Below, piece by piece: positions 19,025-29,099 of a stretch of 64,000 bases of DNA. Location of the stretch: assembly GCF_002732165.1 (NCBI RefSeq), contig NZ_MRZO01000002.1, positions 310,001 through 374,000 of the forward strand, given 5' to 3'. Made by a program: the position numbers and the translations under genes. The stretch comes from Staphylococcus xylosus (lineage in GTDB: Bacteria; Bacillota; Bacilli; Staphylococcales; Staphylococcaceae). The notes under the pieces are model-generated. The model worked only from the letters and a program-made list of their open reading frames with translations, had not been told where the DNA came from and made no database searches. The first letter of the stretch is position 1, and the number at the start of each line of letters is the position of its first letter.

Positions 19025-20413
19025 ATGAATAGACATTTAACAGGAAAACAAAAATTTGCATTTGGATTCGGTGCCATCGGTAAGGATGCCATATTTAATA
19101 TCGTTAGTGTATTTCTAATGTTTTATATAACAGACATAGTAGGGCTATCTCCTGCATTTGTTGGAGTTATGTTATTTGTTGCACGTATATGGGATGCAAT
19201 TAACGATCCAATTATGGGAATGATTGTTGATAATACAAGAAATAACTTTGGTAAATTTAAGACATGGCTTGTTATAGGTACATTAATTAATGCTGTAGTA
19301 ACAGTATTATTGTTTACTAATTTTGATTTACCACAAACAGCAATGTACATTTATATATCGATTATTTATATTTCCTGGGGAATGACATATACGATGATGG
19401 ATATACCATATTGGTCATGGCTTCCTAACTTAACTCATGATCCAAGAGAACGTGAAGAATTATCAGTTATTCCAAGATTTTTCGCTAGTTTAGCTGCATT
19501 TACTGTCGGCACATTTGGTTTATTCTTTATACATAAACTTGGTGATATTTTCGGCGGAGGTAGTGATTCTACTGGTATTTTTATATTCGCAATAATTTGT
19601 AGTTTGATTTTTATATTTACTATTGGTGTAACGGTCTTTAAAGTACCGGAGGACCAAGAAATGGAAAAACTAATAGGTATTAAAGTTAAATTTAAAGATA
19701 TCGGTCGTATTTTATTTAAAAACAAAGAATTATTAGCAATTATGGGAGTACTTCTAACTTTTAACTTATGTTTACAAACATTAAATGGCTCTATTATTTA
19801 TTACTTTAAATATGTAGTTAACGCAGAACATTTATTTGCAATTTTTAATTCTATGATTTTATGCGAAATGGTTGGTTTACTATTATTACCACGCTTTATT
19901 AAATGGGTAGGTAGAACCGCTGCATTTAATACTTCTATAATATGCATTATCTCTGGATTGTTAATTATTTTGATATCTGGCTATATTGCGCCACATAGTA
20001 TGACTTTAATTATTATAGGAGCGGGGATATTACGAATTGGTTCAGGCTTTATGGTCGGCATCACAACTGTTTCATTAGCAGATGTTATTGATTACGGAGA
20101 AGTTAAATTCGGTCAGCGTAATGAAAGTATTATTACATCAACAAATACCTTCTTAACAAAGACTTCTCAAGCAGTAGCAGCATTAATCGTCGGCTTAGGT
20201 TTATCTATTTTAGGTTATACGCCAAATGAAGCACAATCAGCTATAACAATTAACGGGTTAAGAATAATGATCTTAGTTTCACCACTTGTATTCATTTGTT
20301 TAGCCGCATTTTTATATCACAAAGCCTTTAATTTAAAAGGTGACTTTTTAACGGATATTGAAAAGACATTACAGTATAAACGCCAAAGAGAATTTAGAGA
20401 AAGAATTAAATAA
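19025..20413 (+). CDS. lacP: LacP, lactose permease of the GPH family
   Basis: A 462-aa glycoside-pentoside-hexuronide:cation symporter with twelve membrane helices. Family motifs are [26 protein letters not shown] near residue 55-80 and [16 protein letters not shown] in the second half. It lacks the C-terminal EIIA domain found in streptococcal LacS. The ATG at 19025 is preceded by AGAGGTG; a GTG three codons upstream is also in frame. It is followed after 14 bp by lacH. Confidence 0.88.
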   Translation: MNRHLTGKQKFAFGFGAIGKDAIFNIVSVFLMFYITDIVGLSPAFVGVMLFVARIWDAINDPIMGMIVDNTRNNFGKFKTWLVIGTLINAVVTVLLFTNFDLPQTAMYIYISIIYISWGMTYTMMDIPYWSWLPNLTHDPREREELSVIPRFFASLAAFTVGTFGLFFIHKLGDIFGGGSDSTGIFIFAIICSLIFIFTIGVTVFKVPEDQEMEKLIGIKVKFKDIGRILFKNKELLAIMGVLLTFNLCLQTLNGSIIYYFKYVVNAEHLFAIFNSMILCEMVGLLLLPRFIKWVGRTAAFNTSIICIISGLLIILISGYIAPHSMTLIIIGAGILRIGSGFMVGITTVSLADVIDYGEVKFGQRNESIITSTNTFLTKTSQAVAALIVGLGLSILGYTPNEAQSAITINGLRIMILVSPLVFICLAAFLYHKAFNLKGDFLTDIEKTLQYKRQREFRERIK

Positions 20414-20427
20414 AGGGGTTGTTATCT

Positions 20428-23412
20428 ATGTTAAAGCAACAGTTTCACGAAAATTTAGAGGTTCAACATGTTAATTTATTGCCAAGACGTGCATTTTATA
20501 TACCATATCAACAAGGGGAAGCGGATTACCATTTTGAAACAAGGTATAATACTCGTAATGCGACATTGTTAAATGGAGAATGGTATTTTCAATACTTTGA
20601 GTCACTCGAAGCATATCTAAATCATTCAAATAAACAAGAAAGCAAAACACTAACGGTCCCATCAGTTTGGAATTTATATGGCTATGATCAAATACAATAT
20701 TTAAATACCCAGTATCCAATACCTTTTAATCCACCATATGTACCTAAAGATAATCCATGTGGATACTACACGCGAAAATTCACTATCGATGAGTATGATC
20801 AACAATACGATTATCATTTGAACTTTGAAGGTGTAGATAGTGCGTTTTATGTATGGATTAATAATGAATTTATAGGTTATAGTCAAATTTCACATGCTAT
20901 TTCTGAATTTGATATTTCCAATTTTGTACAACAAGGTGAGAATAATATCGAAGTACTTGTACTTAAATATTCTGATGGTACCTATCTTGAAGATCAGGAC
21001 ATGTTTCGACACTCTGGCATTTTTAGAGACGTTTATATCTTGAAACGTGCAACTGAACGTGTTGATGATTTTAAAGTAGAAACAAATCTAAGTGACGATT
21101 TAAATGCAGCACAGATAGATGTAAAAATTGAACGAGCACACAATCTGAAATCAGTAGAATTTCAATTATATAATCCTAAGGGTGAAGAGGTAGCAAGCAT
21201 ATCTGGAGTGAATGAATATCAATTTGATGTCCATAATCCTCATTTATGGTCTACAGAAAACCCTATTTTATACACACTATACATTTTGACGGATCAAGAA
21301 GTGATTACACAAAAAGTTGGAATACGTGAAGTGGCTATTCAAAATAATCAATTTTATATTAATGGTCAATCCATCAAACTACGTGGTACAAATTACCATG
21401 ATAGCCATCCAGAAACTGGTTACGTTATGACGGAATCCCATTTTAAAAAAGACTTAGAATTAATGAAACAAGGGAACTTTAACGCCATTCGTACGGCACA
21501 TTACCCAAAATCTCCATTATTTTACGAAATGACAGACCAATATGGCTTTTACGTAATGAGCGAGGCTGATATTGAGACGCATGGTGTTGTTAGATTATAT
21601 GGGGAAGACAATAATAAAGATTTTAATATTTTAGCTGACGACAGTAAATTTGAAACGGCTATTATAGAGCGCATTGAAGCTTCTATTATGCCACTGAAAA
21701 ATTATAGCTCTATCGTATCTTGGTCATTAGGGAATGAATCAGGATTTGGTAAAAATATGGTCAAAGGTGCAGCACGTGCAAAATCACTAGACAATACAAG
21801 ACCAATTCATTACGAAGGTACATTGTATCGAGACAAGCAACAACACTATGATTTATCTAATATAGATATGATTAGTAGAATGTATCCTTCTCCTGAAGAA
21901 ATTGAGGAGACTTATTTGAGTAACCCAGATTTGGATAAACCGTTCATCTTATGTGAATATGCTCATGCAATGGGTAATTCTCCTGGAGATTTACACGCTT
22001 ACCAAACGCTAGTTGAGCAATACGATAGCTTTATCGGAGGATTTGTTTGGGAATGGTGCGATCACGCCATTCAAACTGGCATGAAAGACGGTAATCCTAT
22101 TTTCATGTATGGAGGAGATTTTGGAGAAAAACTACATGACGGAAATTTTTGTGTCGATGGAATTGTATTTCCAAATAGGGTGCCCCATGAAGGTTATTAT
22201 GAATTCAAACAAGAGCATAGACCATTAAAGCTTGTGTCACAAGAAGAATTTAAAATCGTGCTACGTAACCAATTGGATTTTATACCTGCAGAGAAATATA
22301 TGTTTGTAGAGGCTACAGTGACAAATTTGAATGGGGAAAAAACGATAAGTGAAATACCTCTGTCAAACTTCTTGCCACACACTGCCCAAACAATTGATTT
22401 GAGCGATTATATTAATATACAACATATCAGTGATGTTATATTACGATATAAATTAAAATATGACGATATATTTCGTCATGAAAATTTTGAATTAGGACAT
22501 GATCAAATCGTATATCAACGTCGAACATTGAAAGAACAGAATGAGCAATCTGATGAAACTGAAATTCTAGTAACTGAAACTGATAAATTAATCAAAGTTT
22601 CAGTAGGTAAAAGTGAAACGTACGTTTTTAATAAAGATAATGCAAGCCTTGAGTCAGTTCTCAAGCATAATCATATAGTAATTAACCAAAACACAACAAA
22701 TAACATTTGGAGAGCTCCGACTGATAATGATACGAATATAAAAGATGATTGGGCTTATTCTGGTTATAAAGATATCACTACACGCGTGCACGATTATCAA
22801 ATTGTAGAAAATGAGACAGAGGTCAGTCTTATTTTTAATATAGCGATGGTCAATGACGCAGTGCCTCCCGTACTATTTGGGACAGTAACTTGGCATGTTC
22901 AACGTAATGGCACACTTAATGTAACTTATGATTTAGAAAGAGATATGAAGGGACCTTATTTACCACGATTTGGTTTAGGTTTGACCTTACCTAAAGCATT
23001 TGAACAAGTGAAATATTATGGCAAAGGTCCTTTCAGTAGTTATCAAGACAAAGGCGTAGCCAATTATTTAGATGATTTTGGAACGACTGTTACAGACAAT
23101 GGTGAAGTCCATATTAGACCCCAAGAGACAGGAAGTCATAATGAAACTACATTTGTTGAAATTAGTGATGGATGTAACAAGGTCATCGTGACAAGTGACA
23201 ATACATTTAGTTTTAATACAACGCATTATTCATTAAAACAGCTGACAGAGACAACTCATAAAGATGCACTAGAACCTGAAGATCAAACCTATTTATATAT
23301 CGATTATGCACAAAGTGGAATAGGTTCAAATAGTTGTGGTCCAGAATTAAATGAGGCATATCGATTAAACAATCGACACATCGAGTTTAGCTTTAATCTG
23401 AAATTTGTCTAA
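20428..23412 (+). CDS. lacH: LacH, beta-galactosidase (GH2, LacZ type)
   Basis: A 994-aa cytosolic enzyme that hydrolyses lactose to glucose and galactose. Domains in order are the sugar-binding jelly roll (WNLYGYDQIQYLNTQYPIPFN), immunoglobulin-like domain, TIM barrel, second Ig domain and the LacZ small-chain domain. The acid/base is Glu437 in SLGNESGFG and the nucleophile is Glu510 in LCEYAHAMGNSPG. The ATG at 20428 follows AAAGGGG by about 9 nt; a TTG at 20419 is in frame but overlaps that site. It forms the lac operon with lacP. Confidence 0.92.
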   Translation: MLKQQFHENLEVQHVNLLPRRAFYIPYQQGEADYHFETRYNTRNATLLNGEWYFQYFESLEAYLNHSNKQESKTLTVPSVWNLYGYDQIQYLNTQYPIPFNPPYVPKDNPCGYYTRKFTIDEYDQQYDYHLNFEGVDSAFYVWINNEFIGYSQISHAISEFDISNFVQQGENNIEVLVLKYSDGTYLEDQDMFRHSGIFRDVYILKRATERVDDFKVETNLSDDLNAAQIDVKIERAHNLKSVEFQLYNPKGEEVASISGVNEYQFDVHNPHLWSTENPILYTLYILTDQEVITQKVGIREVAIQNNQFYINGQSIKLRGTNYHDSHPETGYVMTESHFKKDLELMKQGNFNAIRTAHYPKSPLFYEMTDQYGFYVMSEADIETHGVVRLYGEDNNKDFNILADDSKFETAIIERIEASIMPLKNYSSIVSWSLGNESGFGKNMVKGAARAKSLDNTRPIHYEGTLYRDKQQHYDLSNIDMISRMYPSPEEIEETYLSNPDLDKPFILCEYAHAMGNSPGDLHAYQTLVEQYDSFIGGFVWEWCDHAIQTGMKDGNPIFMYGGDFGEKLHDGNFCVDGIVFPNRVPHEGYYEFKQEHRPLKLVSQEEFKIVLRNQLDFIPAEKYMFVEATVTNLNGEKTISEIPLSNFLPHTAQTIDLSDYINIQHISDVILRYKLKYDDIFRHENFELGHDQIVYQRRTLKEQNEQSDETEILVTETDKLIKVSVGKSETYVFNKDNASLESVLKHNHIVINQNTTNNIWRAPTDNDTNIKDDWAYSGYKDITTRVHDYQIVENETEVSLIFNIAMVNDAVPPVLFGTVTWHVQRNGTLNVTYDLERDMKGPYLPRFGLGLTLPKAFEQVKYYGKGPFSSYQDKGVANYLDDFGTTVTDNGEVHIRPQETGSHNETTFVEISDGCNKVIVTSDNTFSFNTTHYSLKQLTETTHKDALEPEDQTYLYIDYAQSGIGSNSCGPELNEAYRLNNRHIEFSFNLKFV

Positions 23413-23448
23413 GTAACTTTTAAATTATATAAATAATAACTGCCCTAA

Positions 23449-23480
23449 TTAACTAATGATAGTCAACTAGGGCAGTTTTC
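23449..23480 (+). terminator. Terminator of the lac operon
   Basis: A 9-bp stem ACTGCCCTA with TAGGGCAGT is followed by TTTTCT. The rest of the 575-bp gap to the MFS gene is very AT-rich and holds a 14-bp palindrome and a 24-codon leader ORF. Confidence 0.8.
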
Positions 23481-23812
23481 TATTATTCAATTTTTACTAA
23501 GTTGTATTGATTCTTGTTGCATTTCTCATTACTCCTTCCAAATACATAAATTCACCATTATAATAGCCTGAAATTTAATGAAATACTTCGTTAAAAATGC
23601 CAAAAACAGACAGTTATTTTGATGAAAATGCTGAGACTAAAAGAAGGATAAAAATAATAATTAACAACTTATATTATATAGCTTTAGAAGAAGTATTAAT
23701 GTGTATATAAATTTTAAGTTGATATATTTATAACTAAATTGTTTTATTATTTTAAACTTTTCTCCGAAGAATAAAAGACTCTAATACAAATTATAAAATA
23801 TAGATAATTTTT

Positions 23813-23826
23813 GTTATAATTATAAC
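23813..23826. promoter_or_regulatory. Palindrome GTTATAATTATAAC upstream of the MFS efflux gene
   Basis: A perfect 14-bp palindrome about 75 bp before the leader ORF. It contains a -10-like TATAAT, so it could be an operator over the promoter. AT-rich palindromes can arise by chance here. Confidence 0.35.
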
Positions 23827-23901
23827 ATGCTAAATAAATTTAATAATAAAAAACGTGTAATTATAGTATTTGTCTTTTAAAATAGAATAGATAAGGCATA
23901 C

Positions 23902-23976
23902 ATGAGCAATTTAAATGAGCATCAAGATCTATTAAATTACATATCAAGAAATGGACAACATCTAATTGCAATATAG
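23902..23976 (+). CDS. Putative 24-aa leader peptide of the MFS gene
   Basis: The sequence reads MSNLNEHQDLLNYISRNGQHLIAI. An AAGG lies 7 nt before the ATG. Its TAG stop overlaps the AGGAGG ribosome site of the MFS gene, whose TTG start is 12 bp on. This geometry resembles translational attenuation or coupling leaders of drug-efflux genes. It could also be a relic or chance ORF. GCAATT inside the ORF can pair with AATTGC next to the downstream ribosome site. Confidence 0.35.
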   Translation: MSNLNEHQDLLNYISRNGQHLIAI

Positions 23977-23987
23977 GAGGAATAAAA

Positions 23988-25202
23988 TTGACAACATCTA
24001 ACAAACTTATATTCAATCGTACATACATGCTCATGTTAGCAGCTGGTATTTTTGCCATGATTGGATTTAGTACAATTTTAACAACGATTACATGGTATGC
24101 TGTTAAAGAATTACAATCGTCGATGGCATTAGGTTACATATTAGTATCGGCTACGGTGCCTAGACTACTGATGATGACATTTAGTGGTATGGTGGCTGAC
24201 AAATTTAAGAAAACAACGATTATGTATTATTCAAATATTGCAGAAGCTGCCGTTATGGTGATCCTCTATTTTCTTATTATTAATAATCAACTTTCATTAA
24301 TTCCTTTAATGATTTTAGCTGCTTTATTTGGTATGTTGGATGCATTTTTTGGTCCTGCATGTACATCGTTGATCCCTAAAGTAGTTAAACAAGCACAACT
24401 TCAAAGAGCCAATTCTCTTTTCCAAGGTGGTACTCAAATATCATTTATACTTGGACCAATTGTTGCAGGTATGATTATGGAAAGTTTTTCAATCGCAACA
24501 AGTTTCTACGTTGCTCTAATCTTTGTATTTTTATCAGCAATATTCGTTTTTCCTTCCTTTATTAAAGAAACGGAAGTACCAGAACGTTCTAATGAAACGC
24601 CGATTAAAGATATTATTGAAGGGTTCCGTTACGTAAAATCATCCCGTTTTTTAATTACAGGAATTATTATTCTTGTTACTGCTAACTTTTTTGGTTTGGG
24701 AGCTTTAAGTGTAGGTATTCCTATATTAGTAGAAGCTTCTGGAGGTACACCTATCAATTTAACTTACTTACAATCGAGCTTAGGTGTAGGTATGCTATCT
24801 GGAACAGTATTACTTAGTATCGTCACTTTAACTAAAGTTAGAGGGAAAATAACATTATTTACATTATTAGCTATGCTTTTAATATTCTTGGCATTTACAC
24901 AAGTGACAGGTTTAATTTGGCAAATAGTATTATTATTCTTAATAGGATTTACGTATACAATAGTTTATATTCCATTTATTACAATGGCTCAAGAATTTTC
25001 AGACGAAAAGGTGACAGGCAGAGTGATGAGCTTAATATTCCTTGCAATGACTGGTTTCGATCCAATTTCATATGTTGTTATTTCTGGATTAAATACAATG
25101 GATATTTCAATTTTTAATGTTTTAGCAATTTCAGCCATAGCCAGTATCGTTGTTTGGTTGTTTATTCTAATGAATTCTAAAGTATATAGAACAATTGATT
25201 AA
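23988..25202 (+). CDS. MFS efflux-type transporter (MefA/EntS-like MFS_3 family)
   Basis: A 404-aa protein with about twelve membrane helices. The motif between helices 2 and 3 reads GMVADKFKKTTIMYYSN, and FFGPACTSLIPKVVKQAQLQRANSL is typical of the macrolide-efflux/enterobactin-exporter branch. It starts at TTG, 7 nt after TAGGAGG. A drug or siderophore export role is likely, but the substrate is not determinable. A short leader ORF precedes it and a terminator follows. Confidence 0.82.
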   Translation: MTTSNKLIFNRTYMLMLAAGIFAMIGFSTILTTITWYAVKELQSSMALGYILVSATVPRLLMMTFSGMVADKFKKTTIMYYSNIAEAAVMVILYFLIINNQLSLIPLMILAALFGMLDAFFGPACTSLIPKVVKQAQLQRANSLFQGGTQISFILGPIVAGMIMESFSIATSFYVALIFVFLSAIFVFPSFIKETEVPERSNETPIKDIIEGFRYVKSSRFLITGIIILVTANFFGLGALSVGIPILVEASGGTPINLTYLQSSLGVGMLSGTVLLSIVTLTKVRGKITLFTLLAMLLIFLAFTQVTGLIWQIVLLFLIGFTYTIVYIPFITMAQEFSDEKVTGRVMSLIFLAMTGFDPISYVVISGLNTMDISIFNVLAISAIASIVVWLFILMNSKVYRTID

Positions 25203-25244
25203 TAAAGAACGGATTATTATAAAATTTCATATATAAGCGAGATC

Positions 25245-25276
25245 CTCTCACTAATTGCAATAGTGGGAGTTTTTTT
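25245..25276 (+). terminator. Terminator after the MFS gene
   Basis: A 9-bp stem CTCTCACTA with TAGTGGGAG is followed by seven Ts. In the remaining gap (25277-25704) there is an isolated GAGGAGG at 25554-25560 with no start codon after it, perhaps the relic of a lost gene. Confidence 0.85.
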
Positions 25277-25704
25277 GTGGAGAGAATATTGTGGGAGTAA
25301 TTGATTTATTGAAAAAATGATTATTAAAAGAAGATTAATATGTATTTGATGAAGATAATAGAAAATTTTAATTCGTATAGATTTCATTTAACAAAAATTA
25401 ATTTATTAGTTATAATACATTTTCGCTTTATTTATGTATAAATTTATACTATATTGAATATTGTGTGTATTTTGAGGTGTATAAATACACAATTGAATGT
25501 AACGTAAAATTTTAAAGAAGACTGACGAGTAGACGAGTACTTTTTAAAATTAGAGGAGGAAAAGTAATAAGAACATTGACTTCTTAATTGATGTACTGCG
25601 AAATGTTAAAACAAATGACTTAATAATAGAAAAGTAACTATGGCATATATGATTTAAATAGTGAAAATATAAATAATAACGAACAACAGACAAGGAGCTT
25701 GATT

Positions 25705-26058
25705 ATGCTTAAATCTACGATTGAAAATGTAGAAAATGAAAAATATAAATTACAACCAATGAACACACATTACTTGAAAAGAATAGAAAAAACAAATCTA
25801 GAAGAGGTTTACTTTTGTATTGAGAAAAGTGATGTTGTATCAATAGAAGCTTTAGAAGCACATATACAGAAGTCTAAAAAAGCAATCGCATTGATTGGTG
25901 AAGACAATGTGAGAACGACACTTCAGGATTGTGGCAATGGTTTATATCAAGCCACAATAATTTATTTTGAAAAATCACTCGATTCGCTTATGGATGCAAC
26001 AAAAGATTTAACGCTTTTAGAAACACAAGAAGCGAGTAAATATATGCTAGTAAATTAA
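25705..26058 (+). CDS. Unrecognised small acidic protein
   Basis: A 117-aa soluble protein with no signal peptide or membrane segment. It has helix-rich ends and a central strand region (EEVYFCIEKSDVVSIEALEAHIQKSKKAIALIGEDNVRTTL). I do not recognise the family. The ATG at 25705 follows AAGGAGCTTGATT; a TTG two codons upstream is in frame. It stands alone, with a strong terminator immediately after the stop. Confidence 0.7.
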   Translation: MLKSTIENVENEKYKLQPMNTHYLKRIEKTNLEEVYFCIEKSDVVSIEALEAHIQKSKKAIALIGEDNVRTTLQDCGNGLYQATIIYFEKSLDSLMDATKDLTLLETQEASKYMLVN

Positions 26059-26065
26059 AATAATA

Positions 26066-26117
26066 GCACTTTCGCATGATTTCATTTTAAAAGGTGAAAT
26101 AAGCGGAAGTGTTTTTT
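26066..26117 (+). terminator. Terminator after the 117-aa gene
   Basis: The arms GCACTTtCGC..ATTTCA and TGAAAT..GCGgAAGTG form a long interrupted stem followed by TTTTTT. Confidence 0.75.
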
Positions 26118-26321
26118 ATAGTGGATATAGAAGGGCTAAACCTATGGCTCTAATTTATAAGTAATGAAACAAATTAGTATTGTGATATGATGAAAAACTT
26201 TTGGGTATGTAAGGTCGTATGATATTAATTTTATTGTACACATAAATTTCATTATCTTATACTTATCTTGAAAATATTTTGGATATACAAAATTCGTCAA
26301 ACCACTTTAGGAGGTTTTTTA

Positions 26322-28031
26322 TTGAAAAATGCAACGGAGTTAGCACAAATATTAAAATCCTTAGATGGACAGAAATATGGTGCTTATAAACGACTAAAAG
26401 GAACATATCAGTTCAAACAGTTTCAACTTGCGATAGACCATATACAAGTAGACCCGTATGCCCCTCCATCCAAAATGAGGGTAGTTATGAACAGAGATAT
26501 AGCAAATATCCCTAACAATTTATTAGATACTAAAGATAAAGTCATCGCTGTAGCAGACTTTTTAGCGCGAACTTTTAATGAAAGTATAAGTTCATTGAAG
26601 CAAAATAACCAAAATGGTAAAGCTGCATCAAACATTGCTATAGATCAATGTGGTCAAGAAATTTTAGAACGTACAGCGGTAGTAATCAATAAACAGGACA
26701 TCGAAGTAAGACTTGAAATTAGTTTACCTGCGGCAGGAAGAAAAATTTTAGGGAAAGCTGCGGCAAGTACATTAATAGAAATACTGCCCGACATCGTAAA
26801 TGAATCATTGCTCTATAAAAATATAGATCATACAAAATTAGATACACAGGTTACGTTAATGCTAGATCAAGCTTACATTCGTGAGGAACTTGAACGTAGA
26901 GATCTTGTTGCATTTATTGCAAATGGTTCGATATTACCACGCAAAAGTGGTGTGTCAGATAAGCATTTACCTAATGCAGTTGCCTTTACAAGTCCTGAAA
27001 ATGTAGAAGTACAAATGGCTGTGCCAAGTGGAAAGACAGTCACTGGCATGGGGCTATCTAAAGGTATTACCTTAATTGTTGGTGGAGGCTTTCACGGTAA
27101 ATCGACTGTGCTTGAAGCGCTTGAGCATGGTATCTATAATCATATTGACGGAGATGGTAGAGAATACGTTATTACATGTCATGATGCCATGAAGATTAGA
27201 GCTGAAGATGGTCGCCATATTGAGAAGGTAAATATTAGCCCATTTATAAATAATTTACCGGGAAATAAAGGTACGCAACAATTTTCTACTGAAAACGCCA
27301 GTGGTAGTACATCCCAAGCAACGAATGTTATGGAAGCATTGGAAGCAGGTACATCATTATTATTGATTGATGAAGATACTTCAGCTACAAATTTTATGAT
27401 TAGGGATAGCCGTATGCAACGATTGATTGCCCCGGAAAAAGAACCTATCACACCATTTGCGAGTAAGGTAGAACCACTGTATAAAGATTATAATGTTTCG
27501 ACTATTTTAATTGTAGGTGGCTCAGGTGATTATTTTGAGGTTGCTGATCAAGTATTAATGATGGATGAATATGTCTTGAAAGATGTTACTGAAAATGCAA
27601 AAGCGATTGCTGAAACACCGGTTAATACGACAAATGCTACAAATAATAGTGATTTTGGCAATCTACCTGCTAGAGTACCGCTAAAATCGAGTTTTACTAA
27701 AAAAGGGAAAGACAACCGTTTTAAAGTTAAGGGACGCTATTCCATTTTGTATGGCAAAGAGCTTATCGATATTTCCGGTTTGGAACAATTAGTGGATACA
27801 AGTCAAACCCAATGTTTAGCAGCAATGATAAATTATTATCAAAGTCATTTGTTAAATGAACAAGATACGTTATCTCAAGCAGCAGATAAATTATACGCAA
27901 TTATTCAAGAACAAGGGTTAGATGTAATATCATCATTTAATGGGCATCCAGGTAACTTAGCACTGCCAAGAAAACAAGAGTTTTGTGCAGCACTTAATCG
28001 TTACCGTGGACTAAAAGTGAAAAATGATTAA
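26322..28031 (+). CDS. Predicted ATPase of the ABC class (P-loop protein, DUF2791-like)
   Basis: A 569-aa cytosolic protein. The N-terminal region has IDHIQVDPYAPPSKMRVVM. The central P-loop is GGGFHGKSTVLEALEHG (near residue 255), followed by VMEALEAGTSLLLIDEDTSATNFMIRD (Walker B-like) and STILIVGGSGDYFEVAD. This is the conserved but uncharacterised ABC-class ATPase family, with no transporter partner nearby. The TTG at 26322 has GGAGG 7 nt upstream; 18 further codons are open upstream. Its role is unknown. Confidence 0.85.
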   Translation: MKNATELAQILKSLDGQKYGAYKRLKGTYQFKQFQLAIDHIQVDPYAPPSKMRVVMNRDIANIPNNLLDTKDKVIAVADFLARTFNESISSLKQNNQNGKAASNIAIDQCGQEILERTAVVINKQDIEVRLEISLPAAGRKILGKAAASTLIEILPDIVNESLLYKNIDHTKLDTQVTLMLDQAYIREELERRDLVAFIANGSILPRKSGVSDKHLPNAVAFTSPENVEVQMAVPSGKTVTGMGLSKGITLIVGGGFHGKSTVLEALEHGIYNHIDGDGREYVITCHDAMKIRAEDGRHIEKVNISPFINNLPGNKGTQQFSTENASGSTSQATNVMEALEAGTSLLLIDEDTSATNFMIRDSRMQRLIAPEKEPITPFASKVEPLYKDYNVSTILIVGGSGDYFEVADQVLMMDEYVLKDVTENAKAIAETPVNTTNATNNSDFGNLPARVPLKSSFTKKGKDNRFKVKGRYSILYGKELIDISGLEQLVDTSQTQCLAAMINYYQSHLLNEQDTLSQAADKLYAIIQEQGLDVISSFNGHPGNLALPRKQEFCAALNRYRGLKVKND

Positions 28032-28037
28032 TTATAA

Positions 28038-28078
28038 AAAGGGTTGTCATTGTTAACTATCACGATGGCAACCCTTTA
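28038..28078 (+). terminator. Terminator after the ABC-class ATPase gene
   Basis: An AAAGGGTTG..CAT arm pairs with ATG..CAACCCTTT around a loop of about 13 nt. Confidence 0.75.
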
Positions 28079-28262
28079 AAATTATAATAACTAAGGTAAT
28101 AATACGCGCATCACATCAATAAATATAACGCTAACTATGTATTTTTATTTAAATTAAAAGGTTCAAAAATTAAAGATTCGAAAATATTATAATTAACATA
28201 AATAATTATGATAGATTTAAGGTGAGTTATATTAATAGTTTTACATAGAGGTGATATTATAA

Positions 28263-28430
28263 ATGACAAATATTTTTGTGAAGTTTAGGGAATCGATAGT
28301 GAACAGTAATCAGTTAAAAATTGAACGGCAGTTATACTTTACAGCAAACACCAAACAAGACTTGAAAATGTATTTGATTTCTAGGGATGTAAAACGTGAA
28401 TATTCTTATATCTCTGAATCAACAAATTGA
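28263..28430 (+). CDS. Small hypothetical protein (55 aa)
   Basis: A 55-aa basic, soluble protein (MTNIFVKFRESIVNSN...). GAGGTGAT lies 8-9 nt before the ATG, a good ribosome site, which is the main reason to believe it. It ends 18 bp before the next small membrane protein, so the two probably form an operon. I do not recognise it. Confidence 0.55.
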   Translation: MTNIFVKFRESIVNSNQLKIERQLYFTANTKQDLKMYLISRDVKREYSYISESTN

Positions 28431-28448
28431 TTTTGGAAGGTTGCAATT

Positions 28449-28748
28449 ATGAAAATAAATATTCTTCTTATTTTGTTATGCTTAATTATTAACTTTTCGT
28501 ATTCAATATATATTTTTAGGACAAAGAATATTAACATTATTGCCTCAATTGAAGCAGATAAGGTCCCAAAACATAAAGTTAATCGTTTAGTTAAACTTTT
28601 TATTTGTTGCCTGACTTGTGCCACATTTATTATTATATGCTCAATACTTGTAATTGAGCAAAATTTAATATTATCGATGTGCTTGGTTTTTATGAGTTTT
28701 ATAGTACTTAGTATTATTTATATATATTATTTAATGATTAAAAAGTAA
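28449..28748 (+). CDS. Small membrane protein (99 aa), unknown
   Basis: The sequence shows three hydrophobic segments (residues 4-20, 49-68 and 74-95) separated by a basic loop (KVPKHKVNRLVK). TTGGAAGG lies about 6 nt before the ATG. It is the second gene of a two-gene unit with the 55-aa protein. No family recognised. Confidence 0.6.
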   Translation: MKINILLILLCLIINFSYSIYIFRTKNINIIASIEADKVPKHKVNRLVKLFICCLTCATFIIICSILVIEQNLILSMCLVFMSFIVLSIIYIYYLMIKK

Positions 28749-28769
28749 TAATAGTTGAAAATAAGAGAA

Positions 28770-29099
28770 TCACTTAATCATTTTACGCATCTTATAAACT
28801 TTCGCATGATTAACCCCAGATTGCCCGATAACTTCGTATCCTTGTTGAGTATATAAACGTTGCGCTGTAGTATTTTCAACTGCAAGTTTTTGAATTTTTG
28901 CAATTTGCCACACAGTAGTAAATGTTTGTTGCTGAAGCTCACTGTAAGGCAAGCAAGATATAGCGCCTGCTGGATTCCCATTAATCATAGCAATCATTGT
29001 ATTTTGATAATTAAAACGCTTGCTAGGTTGTCTCCATAATTTCTGCATATTACGAATTAATACTTGCTTGTTTGCTGTATAGAATAAAACTTTTGCCAT
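28770..29099 (-). pseudogene. GNAT acetyltransferase, internally shortened
   Basis: The 109-aa frame has a central strand pattern (YQNTMIAMINGNPAGAISCLPY) and the C-terminal GNAT end (LAVENTTAQRLYTQQGYEVIGQ). However, the acetyl-CoA pyrophosphate loop (Q/RxxGxG/A) expected between them is missing, and the N-terminal domain is absent. This looks like a deletion remnant rather than a working enzyme. A start at 29099 has no good ribosome site. Confidence 0.55.
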
